DNA from: Amia ocellicauda
Lineage: Eukaryota > Chordata > Actinopteri > Amiiformes > Amiidae
DNA length: 64,000 nucleotides
Direction of reading: 5' to 3'
Assembly (NCBI RefSeq): GCF_036373705.1
Contig: NC_089867.1
Coordinates: forward strand, 16,101,001-16,165,000
The translations under genes were made by a program, and so were the position numbers. Shown here piece after piece: positions 53,546 to 64,000 of the stretch. The notes under the pieces are model-generated. The model saw only the letters and a program-made list of their open reading frames with translations. It had not been told where the DNA came from and ran no database searches. The stretch's first letter is position 1; each line of letters begins with the position of its first letter.

Positions 53546-55740
53546 CAGCTGGACCTCCGGAATAAGAGCGATGGTGATGGCCTTGTGAGCAGGAAGAGGT
53601 GTAGGGTCATATTCCTTAGCTTTACAACTTGCAGTGATACTAAAAGCAAGGCAGTATGAAATAAGGAGCTGAAGATTACTTCTTTTGTTTTATTTTATCA
53701 TGGTGATAGTTATAAAAAGTGAAACAAAAACAAACACCTGTGCTGTATAAGTAGGTTCGATCATTAATGTCAATGAAAAGTATCTAAGTATTTGAATTAA
53801 CACACACAAAAACTGCTTTATTGCATTCTGAAGCTCTACTTTCACTGCTCAATAAATACAATAAGTGCAGCCCTGCAGAAGTACCACTGAAGACGCGTCT
53901 CACTGTTTTTGCAGCTGGAGAGACGAGTATTCAGTTAACTCTTATTTTATTTACTAAAGCAGAGCTCCAAATTGTGTAAAAGCAAACCAATGCTGCATAA
54001 GTTTAATACTAATAAGGAAATAGTGCTATCTTTTACACAATAAGTAGAGGAAAGAAATGTCTGTTATAACTGTCCCTTATAATTAAGTAAAGTCCAGTTT
54101 CATTTATTTATTTATATTTATTTATTTGTTTATTTATTATTATGATTGAAAGGGCTCTCATTCTTCATAACTGCATTGCCTTTTTCCAGTTATCAGGGAA
54201 AGAAAGTATTTTCCAATTAATTTAAAGACTCTGCAGATCAGGGAATAGTAGAAGTAATCATGCAAACTAATTATACAAAATGCTGTAGCTCATATTGTAA
54301 GCAAAAAAACTGCCTTTCATCTTCCAAATGCTGAATGTCCTTTATGGCTTTCATCTTGACCTATGCATTTATTTTTTATTTTTAGGACATTTTGATATCT
54401 CTCTTTAAAGGGCATCGAACAATTTTAAGGCACTCTAGTAAAACAAAGTAAAGCACCAAAAAAAAACAAAAAGGCACCAACATTGTTTTCTTTCTCGTTC
54501 TCTGCATGAGTGGAACTCGGGAGCGAACGATGTGGAATAAAAACGGTGCAACAGCTGTCCGGACAATCAATAACACAGACAGCTCTGGAAAGAACGCATC
54601 ACTTGTGCTTATGTGATGAGCTGTCACGTTTTAATCCCTCTCCCCGTCCGTTTGGGAAACTTTAACTGCTGGTGTCAGCTATTCCAATTCTGCAACAGGA
54701 TCAGCCCTTGACGACAACAGACTTGTCTTTCTATTTATTGCACCTGTCCAGAGCATTTTTTTTGTTTCTTTCTGAATGAAATGCAAGAGAGGAAAAACAA
54801 AATGTGAAGCTTAACCCTTTAAAACCTGCTGTTTTGTTCAACATTAATAATCACACACCCATTTGTATTTTAATTTTTTTATGTGTATATCTACCATACA
54901 GCTGCATCTTAAAAGGTTAAAAATATTCCTGTGCACCCAGAAAACACATTTATGAAATCGCTTGTTGTGTTTAAAAACAGCACTGACGTTTTAAAGGGTT
55001 AAATACTAGTCTGTGGTTCTTACTGTGCCTTATAATATTTGTAATACTATTTATGAGAAAATATATTTATTTTGAAAGTTGTTGCGCACTGAGTAAGGAA
55101 ACTTAGCTGTGATACTGTATAAATTAATCTTATGTATTCATCTCATGGCATATAAATTATGAAATAGGTTTTAGGTGTAGTATAATTAATATTCATTCGA
55201 AAATGTTGACTAGGGTTATTTAAGATCCAAAATGTATGTGCACTGTACAATATATTTTTGCCTTTGAATTTTAGAACGACATTAAATATTTTCTAGTTCA
55301 ATGCCTTTTCTATTAAACATTTTAAATGCAGGCCTGTTGCCCAGAAGGTATGTATCTCTGCTCGTGTTTAGAAACCTAGAAATGAAAAATGACACACACA
55401 CACAAACAGACAAAACTAATGATAAAATTAATTGCAAAATGCTGCTTTATATGTTAGAATGTATTGTCTTGTAAAGTGTGAACATCTGTGCTTTTATTGT
55501 TGATCTTTATCAAATGGACTATTTTACACTGTTGAGAATTTTTATACTTGAACAATTTCTTACAAGGGAAAAAACATAATGAAAAAATATATATATACTT
55601 TTTAAGGAGCCTTTTCATTGTGACTGGATTATGTAAAGTATTTGCGGAATTCCAGTGTTATACAATTAAACTGCAATGGTCCTTTTGATATTAATATTAT
55701 TTCAGAATCTCAATAGTATATACTCTCAGTTAAATAAAAA
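53546..55740 (+). other. RBM24: RBM24 3' UTR (extent estimated)
   Basis: Long AT-rich region after the RBM24 stop. AATAAA occurs at 53851, 54536 and 55733, and ATTAAA variants lie near 55281, 55311 and 55664, so several poly(A) sites are possible. Tracts of ATTTA-type elements occur around 54100-54130. The true end is not determined. Confidence 0.45.
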
Positions 55741-58700
55741 TGATATATATAAATCATATTATTGTGGCATTCATTCATTGGGAAATGGTTTGAAATCAAA
55801 TAGGTCTCTGTTTGATGGAAAGGAAATCTGGGTTGCTATTCCCATAGAAATGCAACAGAATTCATTATTTTATTTGATGTTTTCGTTGTGAAATGGACAG
55901 CCATTCGCAAATCCGGTTTGGTTTGAAATGGCGTGTTTTAAATTGAAAGAGGTGGAACCATTTGTCCTAAGACTCAAGAACATGCATTTGAAGTAATTAC
56001 TTGCCATTTTACCCCTTATATAAGCAGATGACTGCATTGCTTTACCTAGATCAGACTTTCCGGCCTCATTCCTGCTTTTTTTCTTCTCACTGGTAAAAAC
56101 CACTGGGTAGCTTCTCTTGCTTCACAACCACTTGACTAAAGACAATGCAATGTTTGAGTATAGGCACAATTCTGCTTTTGGAAAACACATGTGAACAGTG
56201 CAAGTATGGACTTCATAAAATGTTTCCCAGATCTATGCCTGAAAGGGGGGGGAAAAGGAAACTAAATACTCAGTTTATAAGCATTTCTAAAACATGGCCT
56301 TCCATATGGCAGCCTACTGGTTACTCTATAAATTAGTCTTTTGAAGTGAATCCACAGACCCCACTCTGGGCAGATATCTCTTCATTAGGACGAGAAGGCC
56401 TTGTTTTCCCCCACAACATCCCATGTACACCCTTTTATGCCCCCCTCCCCCTTAACCAGATTATTAGAGCACACCTAGAAATCATTACAAGAATGCAACT
56501 AATAATATTAAGACTGTCGTAGTCCAGTCAAGGTCAGTGTTGGACAGTAAGGGAGAAAATCCAGAGCAACAGTAAGTCGAGCAAAGTTGCATTTTCAGTG
56601 TTTTGTCAGATCAAGTAAAGGTTACTAGGATCTGGGAGTGAAGCTATTACAAAAACTTTTCCCTTATTATTTAAATGGAAAAATGCTTTGATTAATTTGA
56701 TATTACTGCACATTCATGTCAATTTTTTTTTACATTCACACATACAGAAAATGTATTACACAGCTACTTAACTAAAAATGCTATATATTTTATGCTATAT
56801 ACACTTTAAAGTCAATTTTAACTTTTTTTTTTTTTTCATAATGTATTCTTTAATAAAGACATTGTTCCCAGGAATAGTTCCACCTTTATCAGCTCAAAAA
56901 ATACAGATCAAATAAATCCTTTAGGTGTAATGCATGGAGTTCTCCTGATTCTTTAAAGAATATTTATTTCCTTCTTATGCATGCAGAAACAAATATTTTA
57001 GTATCCTCCCTTATATTGCTGTAAATTAAGTAATTCGCATGTGTACAGATGGTTTCTCTTTCTAAATCAGAACTGCATAGCAACACAACCATTAGAAATA
57101 TGATCATAATATTTGCATAAGCTTCACCACAGCTGACTTTTCACCCTGTGGAACAAGAACTCTATACACAAGGGGCAATCACATATCAGGTCTTTAATTC
57201 CTTTTGATTGCAGCATTTTGGCACAGCCACTTTGTTTTGTAAATTCAGTTACTTCAATTGGGTTGTACCCATCCCTCAATGTTGAGAGAACTTTAAATTT
57301 CCCCCCCCAATAATGTATGCCTGCCTCCATAGGCGTACACCCCCCCCCCCCCCACCCCAGTATTAACAGCTGAGGGGTGCAAAGTGAGGAGTTGAAACAA
57401 CTGGAGTAAAAGGGTGGTAACATCACAAAAAGAGCAACGCTGCATCTCTGACAAAACGTCTGCCGGAATTAAAATGTCGTGCCAGAAATGACGTAGACAA
57501 TAATGTTGTCGTTCAGTGTCAATCAAATCCATGCTATATTGAGAAGGTGAATTCACTCGTAAATAAGTGTCATTATTCTGGTAAACTCCGTCTGCAAAGG
57601 CAAAATAACAAATGTTTGATAAATTAACAAACTCGCCATACAACACTTTTATCTAGGGCTGTGCCAGTGAAAGATTGTTTGTAAAAAGACATATGAGCCA
57701 AATAAAATAAAGATTTTAAAGAGATGTGCAAATGACTACATTTCATTTTTTGTATTTTTTTTTTGTTATTAGTTGCTGATTTATAATCCCGACTTAAAAA
57801 GGAGCACTGATGTACACTTTTTAGATTTAAATAAATATTTAAAAGAATGATGTGTAAATTAGTTACATTTGTATTACTTTCAGTTATATTGTGTATGGAG
57901 GTTCCATGCCAAAAATACCAACATATGGCTATGAGGAGTCAAACTATAATGACACTTTATTCTCCTGGCACTTGTTTATGAACGACTGTAATTAAACTTC
58001 TCAATTAGTGTATTTGACAGAAAAAGTTTCACCTACATAAGTTTTATATATTTTCCAACATGTTGAATAATAACAAGTAGCTCCACATAGTTTTTTAAAT
58101 GTCCGCAACTCAATGTTTTTATACACTAGTGTCTTCACAGAGGTTCGTTCATGTGTTGATGCTACAGCTGTGAATAACCTGACAGACACAAATTCCAATG
58201 TCTCACAACACAAATTGTTCTTGTTTCTATCGCAGCTGAAGGTTATTAAGCACAGCTTTATATTTTTATAAAGCCTGTATTGACAATAAATCATGCCACC
58301 ACAGTGAGGCGTTAACTCGTTTACCGGCACAGAGCTACTTGAATCCACTTCAACACTTCGTGGCCCTATAAATAATGAACCCGGTATTGTGTGCGGCATT
58401 TCTGCCACAACATTTGACTTCCGGCAGACGTTTTCTCAGACATGCAGCATCCCTGAAAAAGCCTGCCGTAAGTCAAATGTCCGCCTCTCCTGCAATGAAC
58501 CTCTCAGCAGGCTGTTTAGCCGGCATCGTGAGGAGCCTGAATGTACATCCTCTCCCATCCCCACGGGAAGGTATGTGGGATTCATAGTGACTAGCCGAGA
58601 TACATGAGCATAATTGGCAATTCCCAATTTAGGGGGGAGAAAAACATGCAAAAAATAATTGGCGATTCCAAAAAATAAATAGATATGTCCTGTTTAAGGG

Positions 58701-58823
58701 CTAAAGTAATTCTCAGTATCCTCTGCTGACTTCTGGGCTTGTTGAAGGTAGTGTTGGCTGACAATTACCAAGGTTATTAGTCTTCTTATTGTTCTGTCTT
58801 TTGCTAAATACAAGCGGTTCCTG
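55741..58823. other. RBM24-STMND1 intergenic region
   Basis: Tail-to-tail spacer between RBM24 (+) and STMND1 (-). No gene recognised. A run of 14 C at 57340-57353 breaks up open frames there. The stretch at 58560-58680 (gcataattggcaattccc ... aattggcgattcc) looks like a dispersed fish repeat. Confidence 0.4.
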
Positions 58824-61800
58824 TTATAGTACTTTTTCCAGACTTGTTTTTTGGTCTGGACGAGTGGCATTTTCTAATGTCTCTTGCTGGAGGTCTTCCT
58901 CTTGCCTTAAAGTATTACGGCACTTTGCTGACTTAGTGCGAAGTCTCATCCTTAGATCCTCTTCCTTGTTCTGTAGAGGGACCAAAGGGCAGGTTCAATC
59001 TCAGAAACACTTCTCACACCATCTCACAATTCCTTTTTTAATAGACTGCTCCATAACAGCAGTACTTTACCTGTCGTCTTTCTTCCGCAGCCTTCAGCTT
59101 CCTGTCAATGTCCTCCTTGCTTACAGTGGCCTGTTCATTCTTGATTTTCAGAGATTCCAGGCGAGGAGGTGGTCTCCTTAATTGCTTGTATGTGGAATCC
59201 ACCTGCACACAAAAAAAAAACAGTGGCAATCAGGCCTAGCTGCAAATCACCCCCACAGGCTTCTGTGGAAAGTGTTGAGAGCATGATCTAGCTTTTGAGG
59301 AAATGAAGTGGAAAAGGCACTAGAATGCAAACACAGACACCTATCAGCAGCCTTTTTATGAAGCTGAGAGCATCCTGCATGCCCAAGCCAACCTTACCAT
59401 ACCTCACTGTTCATTTTCCAATGGGAAAATACCTGTTTTTATCACATCATGCATTTCTCTGATCATAGTCTGGGTACAAGTCAGCTCCTCTCTTATCACG
59501 TCAGGAAAGACACATCATTCCCATTGGCATTTTAACTGCTTTTTAAATGCTAGCAAGTATATTCAATCTTTTTGTTAGAAGTTCACTTAAAATGACACAA
59601 AAGTCAGGAGTATGTCTGAGCTCCATAGAGCCTTAGACTACAGCTCCACTTAACACAGAATAATATAAACACTAACTACTCAGAATTGTTATTGTAAAAA
59701 TATCAAACACTTGTACTCACTGTAACATCATAGGCTTCTGCGTTTCGAACCATTCGGGCCTGGCTTTGGATGAGGCCTATACTCAACAGCTCCTCCAGGA
59801 TATCAGAGGAGTCCTGTCTCTCAGTGCGGTCCTGCGAGAGGCCTGGGCTCTTAGCAGCTAAAGGGGAAGAAACAGACACATCAGTTTGTGCATTTTTAAA
59901 CATTTCACAAACATTTCTTTGAAAAGCAGTTTTAATATTTATTAGACAATAGACACATAGACAATTTTTCACATTGCTCAATGTAATCTTATTATTTGAA
60001 TGGCTATATATAGCCCTCAGTCTTGCAAGGGGGTACATATTAAACAACAAAGTAGTGACCATTGACTTCTAAATATATTCTGTAGCTGTTCAACCAAAGC
60101 AGCAGAGTACAACTGTTCCACTAGTCATTATGAGTTAGCATCAATTCCAGTTGTTTTATGTTACGTCACCATGTACACGATGAGCCCCGTCAAACTGTTA
60201 ATGAATGTGAACATTTACTTTTTTGTTATTTCTTCCAAATACTGTATTTATGTGTGGTGTGCGTATGGATATATGATTGTTGTTAATATCCTCACTGGAG
60301 CCCCACTGACGTGCAGGCTATATCATAAACTCTGTTACTTTTTTAGGTGCCATTTAAAATAACTAGCAGCAGATATTTGAATTGGAGTAACTGGTGTAAG
60401 TCAATGATTTAGGCCTATATGTACAGTTTTCAGAATAGAATTTCAGGGAAATGTAAAGGAGTCCCCACACTTCTGACCACCAGTGTACATCCATATGAAT
60501 GTGATTTCAGATACTGAATTATCCTTTTAATTTAAGTCTTGCAATTGCCTCAGTGGTTATCTGTACAATCCAAAGGTTAACAAAATGTGTTCTGATCAGA
60601 GAGATGTCTCAAACATATTTAACACTGCAATGGTGGACTTATTTCTTCTTGTAGATGCCCCACTGCAGTTTGTATTGCTTACCTCTCAGAGGGGGCAGTT
60701 TCCTTGCCACTATTCCAGGTAGGTGCCCACTATCCAGCCCCACACCACTATCTGTAGTTTTATTTGACACTGCAGAGCCTCCTCTAGCACTTGATCCCAG
60801 TTTAGCATTTGGAGAGGCATCTCCCTTTAAATTGAAAATGCACAATTTGTAATACAATTATTATAATATTATAATGATTATATATTATATTATAAAACTT
60901 TTGTCAACATAAGCTTCTTTTTGTGTCAAATATACTAATGATCTGTGCAGTCCCAGTAGAATTCAAGCCTCCACAGTGCTTGCATAGGAGAGGCTTCTGC
61001 CACAGACATCTGCAATGGACAGCGGAGTCATGCAGCTTACATTGAACAGTAGTCTTGGAAACTATCTATCTTGAACATCTCTCATGAAACAACCACTATT
61101 TAGGGGTCAAATTCAGTTCATTTTCACTGGGAGGGAAAGCAGTTTCACATCACCTTACCTAATCAAACCAACTTCATTGATCAATTCACAAGTCCCAACT
61201 CCCAATGTATAGACCATTTTAAAGCTGTCAAAAACTAAGGAGAATTTAAAGAAATTCCATACAAAAATAAAAGAAACCATCATGGTAGTTGATAAAACAT
61301 TTCAAAAGGTGTTTAACATCATAGGCTATGGAAGAGGTACACACAAAACTAATAAAATGAAAGAATTTAATAAAAATGCAAGCTTTTCATCGTCCTCCTC
61401 CTCCTCCTAATAAATAACCAGTATAATAATATTAAATAACTATAATAACAACAATAATAGCAATACTAACACAAATATTAATGTAACATAGTTATTTAGT
61501 ACATACACAGTAATGCACTTAGTTTGTATGTGTTACAGTAGCTGCGCACGCAACACAATGTAGCCAAGGCCAGAACTTAAGTTTTTGGGGGGGTGAAAAA
61601 CTAAATGTACCACTGATGAATCAAACCCCGTTTAATAATACATAAAACCGACACAAATGAATAGCCTACAGCACAAAGTTTCACAAAAACAGATGAATAA
61701 TGAATGCGTGAAACCAGCTGCTGCTCCGCTGCGTAAAACACGACGCTCTCTCTCTTAACTAGCCCACTTCATGGAGATAAGATACATGCAAATAATACAT

Positions 61801-62103
61801 GATTACCAGTGCTATTTAACAACTGAATCACATGAATGAATCCCAACACGGACCAGGACACCGGAGACCATTTTAACAGTGATTATTACCAATATGTATG
61901 TGGGCTGTGGAATGTGGACACCCTCAAAAAGAGCTTTAGTTCCTTGTTGGTATTGGTTCTTAAGCTACAAACACGCAGCCCTGGAGTCTCAAACACATGG
62001 TAACAGCAGTGAACTGTACCTTAGTGTCTGCTCCCGGGCCGGAGTTGGCACAGCCCATGGCAGCGGGTTGCACTGGGGTGGTTTTGGAGTTGGCACAGCC
62101 CAT
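58824..62103 (-). CDS. STMND1: stathmin domain-containing protein 1, 213 aa
   Basis: Stathmin-related protein of unclear function; stathmins bind tubulin. Exons 62020-62103, 60683-60824, 59721-59857, 59071-59202 and 58824-58970 total 642 nt with matching phases. The N-terminus MGCANS is a myristoylation/palmitoylation type signal, like the MGCGPS start of human STMND1, so membrane anchoring is likely. Matches to the human protein: DSSDILEELLSIGLIQS, RMVRNAEAYDVT, RRPPPRLESLKIKNE and the stathmin-like helix EDIDRKLKAAEERRQNKEE. The protein is shorter than human (276 aa): it ends KTSLEKVL after a short last exon. The start is ambiguous because a second in-frame MGCANS lies 15 codons downstream (ATG at 62058). 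Orientation is tail-to-tail with RBM24, its neighbour on human 6p22. Confidence 0.93.
60170..60190. repeat. short word shared with 27143-27162
   Basis: catgtacacgatgagcccc occurs both here (STMND1 intron) and near 27143. This is probably the remnant of an unrecognised dispersed repeat. Confidence 0.5.
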
Positions 62104-62116
62104 GGCAGCGGGTTGC
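62041..62116. repeat. 45-bp tandem duplication over the STMND1 start
   Basis: A 31-base word (ggagttggcacagcccatgg and 11 more) occurs at 62041-62071 and again at 62086-62116. On the minus strand each copy contains a start codon followed by GCANS. Confidence 0.97.
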
Positions 62117-64000
62117 TGGTGTGGATCTGTTTGCGGACATGAGCGCATTCTTATACTGGCACTCGGTCGGTTGCCTGGACTCAGTGTTGCCATGGGCCGT
62201 TGCTACAATGTATCCGCCGTCTGTCTCGTTTAAAGCCTTAATTGCGGCTCCCGGCTTATTGTTTGCAAGTAACAATAGTTCACAACTTTGATCCATATAC
62301 TGCAATATGCATATTTTTAAATTTTGCATAGATAGATAGATAGATAGACTGAGATCCTCCCACACGTAGGACAGACAGCACCAGCCACATGGGGCTCCTT
62401 AACAGTGAAGGGGTTCAGATGGACGGTGTATCTATATTTATTTTCATAAAAGCAAGACTAGGGGCTAGACCAAATCAAAACGTTGACCCACTCGCGAATG
62501 GCAAATCACGACGCTGTTTAATTGTGATTTAAAAACTGTGTCTTCTGACAATACTGTAAAGCGCAACAGGCCACAGATTAGCGATTCGTAGGCAGATCAA
62601 CGTTTTGATTGAGTGCTCTTCTTTGATTATTACAGTAATTGCAATTTTAATTTAATTGTTATTTTGTTTCTGATTATATTTAAAAATAGAAATGTAAGGT
62701 GTCTAACTAGTTAATGCAAACCGTTCTAATTAATTAATTGTGGGTGGGTAATACTGTTCATATGTTGCAATTTCATTAAATACTTGACAAAGTTTCAGCA
62801 AAACTAACATAAAATAGAGAACAGATACATGACTGACTTTTTTTATTGCATCCCAATTACGAAGTGCAGAAAAATGTAAAGCACAAAAATTAAAAGCATT
62901 TGGAATATATGTAGTAGTACCTCATGGAAACAAAGGTTCAGTGTATTTTCCAACCAAGAATCACATTTGTTCTGCAATTGCATTTGACATTGGTTTAAAT
63001 AACAAAGAGTCTGCAGTACAAAGCTAATGTATATGACTTGGATGAGAATGTTGGAAGATTTGAATTGCTACTTCAACAGCTGTTTTTAGGGTGCTGCAAG
63101 CCCAAACTACTGTCATTTGTATCTTATTTTTAATCTCATTTAAAAATGTCGATTGTACAATTAATTCTATGGCTTTTCTATACATTTCTACTTCTGTCGA
63201 TGTGTTTTTTCTCATGACCACAGCAGTGATGGCAATTTAAGTTATTTTAGTACTTGACAATGATTCAGTAAAACTAACATAAAAGAGAGAGCACAGACAC
63301 ATTACTTTTTTTAGATATAAAAAGTAATGAAATGTGAAAGAAAACATTACACTGCATGTTTCTAAATGAAGAGCACATTAAAAAGACGCTTTTCCCACTG
63401 CAAGGTATCGTTGCTGCGGTGCCTCAAACTTCTAAGATAAGCCCCCAGAGTTCAAGATCCATCTTGAATGCTAAAACCTAAGTAACACTGAAAACCACAG
63501 TCCAAGGTGTTTGTGTTTTGTTTTTTAATGAATCAGAAAAGAAACTGAGGCAATACACACTTTATGTTGGAAAAGACCACACAAAGCAAGCCATGACAGA
63601 TTAAGAACAGTTTAGTCTATTCATCATTAAAAATCAAGTAAAAAGATTTTCAAGTAACATGTTTCACCTGAAATAGTCATACAGCAGACAATGTGGCTGT
63701 ATTAATCAGTCACTTCACTTTCCTAACCGTTAAATATTCAGGAAAACATTTTTAAATATAGAATTATGTAATTAGACGTTATAATTTCAGAATCAGTAAT
63801 CCACTGCTCATAGCTGAAGATGCTATATAAGTAAGCTCACATTTATGTATTTGACGTATACAATGTACAATTTTGAACATGCATGACTTGTTATAAGGTA
63901 CCTCGTACCCCGATTTATATATAAGCTATATTTATATTGATTGGGCATGCCTAAGAAATAATGGGGAAAAAACAATGCTTGTTCTGTCTGCCTCAAGCTG
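62117..64000. other. region upstream of STMND1
   Basis: No gene recognised. A GATA microsatellite lies at 62329-62349. A word of about 65 bases (tacttgacaa...aaaactaacataaaa...) at 62781-62848 recurs, diverged, at 63251-63315. Confidence 0.4.

Noticed and set aside
57124-57646. Minus-strand open frames of 100-117 codons
   Set aside because: They cross a 14-C homopolymer and simple sequence; no splice or homology support.

Overview
The window is nuclear DNA of a vertebrate, most likely a ray-finned fish. It is AT-rich, has split genes with consensus GT-AG introns, and holds fish-type repeats: two Tc1 transposons with long IR/DR ends, V-SINE-like elements, a decayed RTE-like reverse transcriptase and long AT/CA/GATA microsatellites. 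Species cannot be named from sequence alone. Homology calls rest on protein families recognised by eye; no database was searched.

Layout, left to right. 344-4272 (-): CIBAR1/FAM92A, a BAR-domain ciliary protein whose last exon lies off the left edge, with a GC-rich promoter at 4273-4510. 4807-6393: Tc1 copy A. 7838-19150 (-): CDH17 (LI-cadherin), a complete reading frame in 18 coding exons (890 aa). 21639-21740: possible upstream CDH17 exon and promoter. 22.25-22.9 kb: decayed retrotransposon. 24722-26768 (-): GEM, a complete RGK GTPase in 4 coding exons (299 aa), with a probable CRE/TATA promoter and non-coding first exon about 7 kb upstream at 33.7-33.9 kb. Tc1 copy B (30054-31638) sits in that inferred first intron. 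36971-38159 (-): TRIQK, complete, 84 aa. 38.2-45.2 kb: gene-poor, with a CpG-containing block that may be the TRIQK promoter and several SINE fragments. 45616-53545 (+): RBM24, 4 exons, 230 aa, with a GC-rich 5' region and a long 3' UTR. 58824-62103 (-): STMND1, 5 exons, 213 aa, with a duplicated start and acylation motif. 62.1-64 kb: no gene seen.

The genes are unrelated in function: cilium assembly (CIBAR1), epithelial adhesion (CDH17), inducible small-GTPase signalling (GEM), an ER membrane protein (TRIQK), muscle RNA processing (RBM24) and a membrane-anchored stathmin-like protein (STMND1). CIBAR1, CDH17, GEM and TRIQK are human 8q22 genes; RBM24 and STMND1 are human 6p22 neighbours. The window therefore joins two human loci. 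I found no new multigene system. The points most worth a second look are a 6-nt CIBAR1 microexon, a flipped hairpin loop between the two Tc1 copies, the duplicated STMND1 start, a 53-residue insert and missing RGD in CDH17, a perfect 35-bp foldback in an RBM24 intron, and a pair of convergent CTCF-like motifs around CDH17-GEM-TRIQK.
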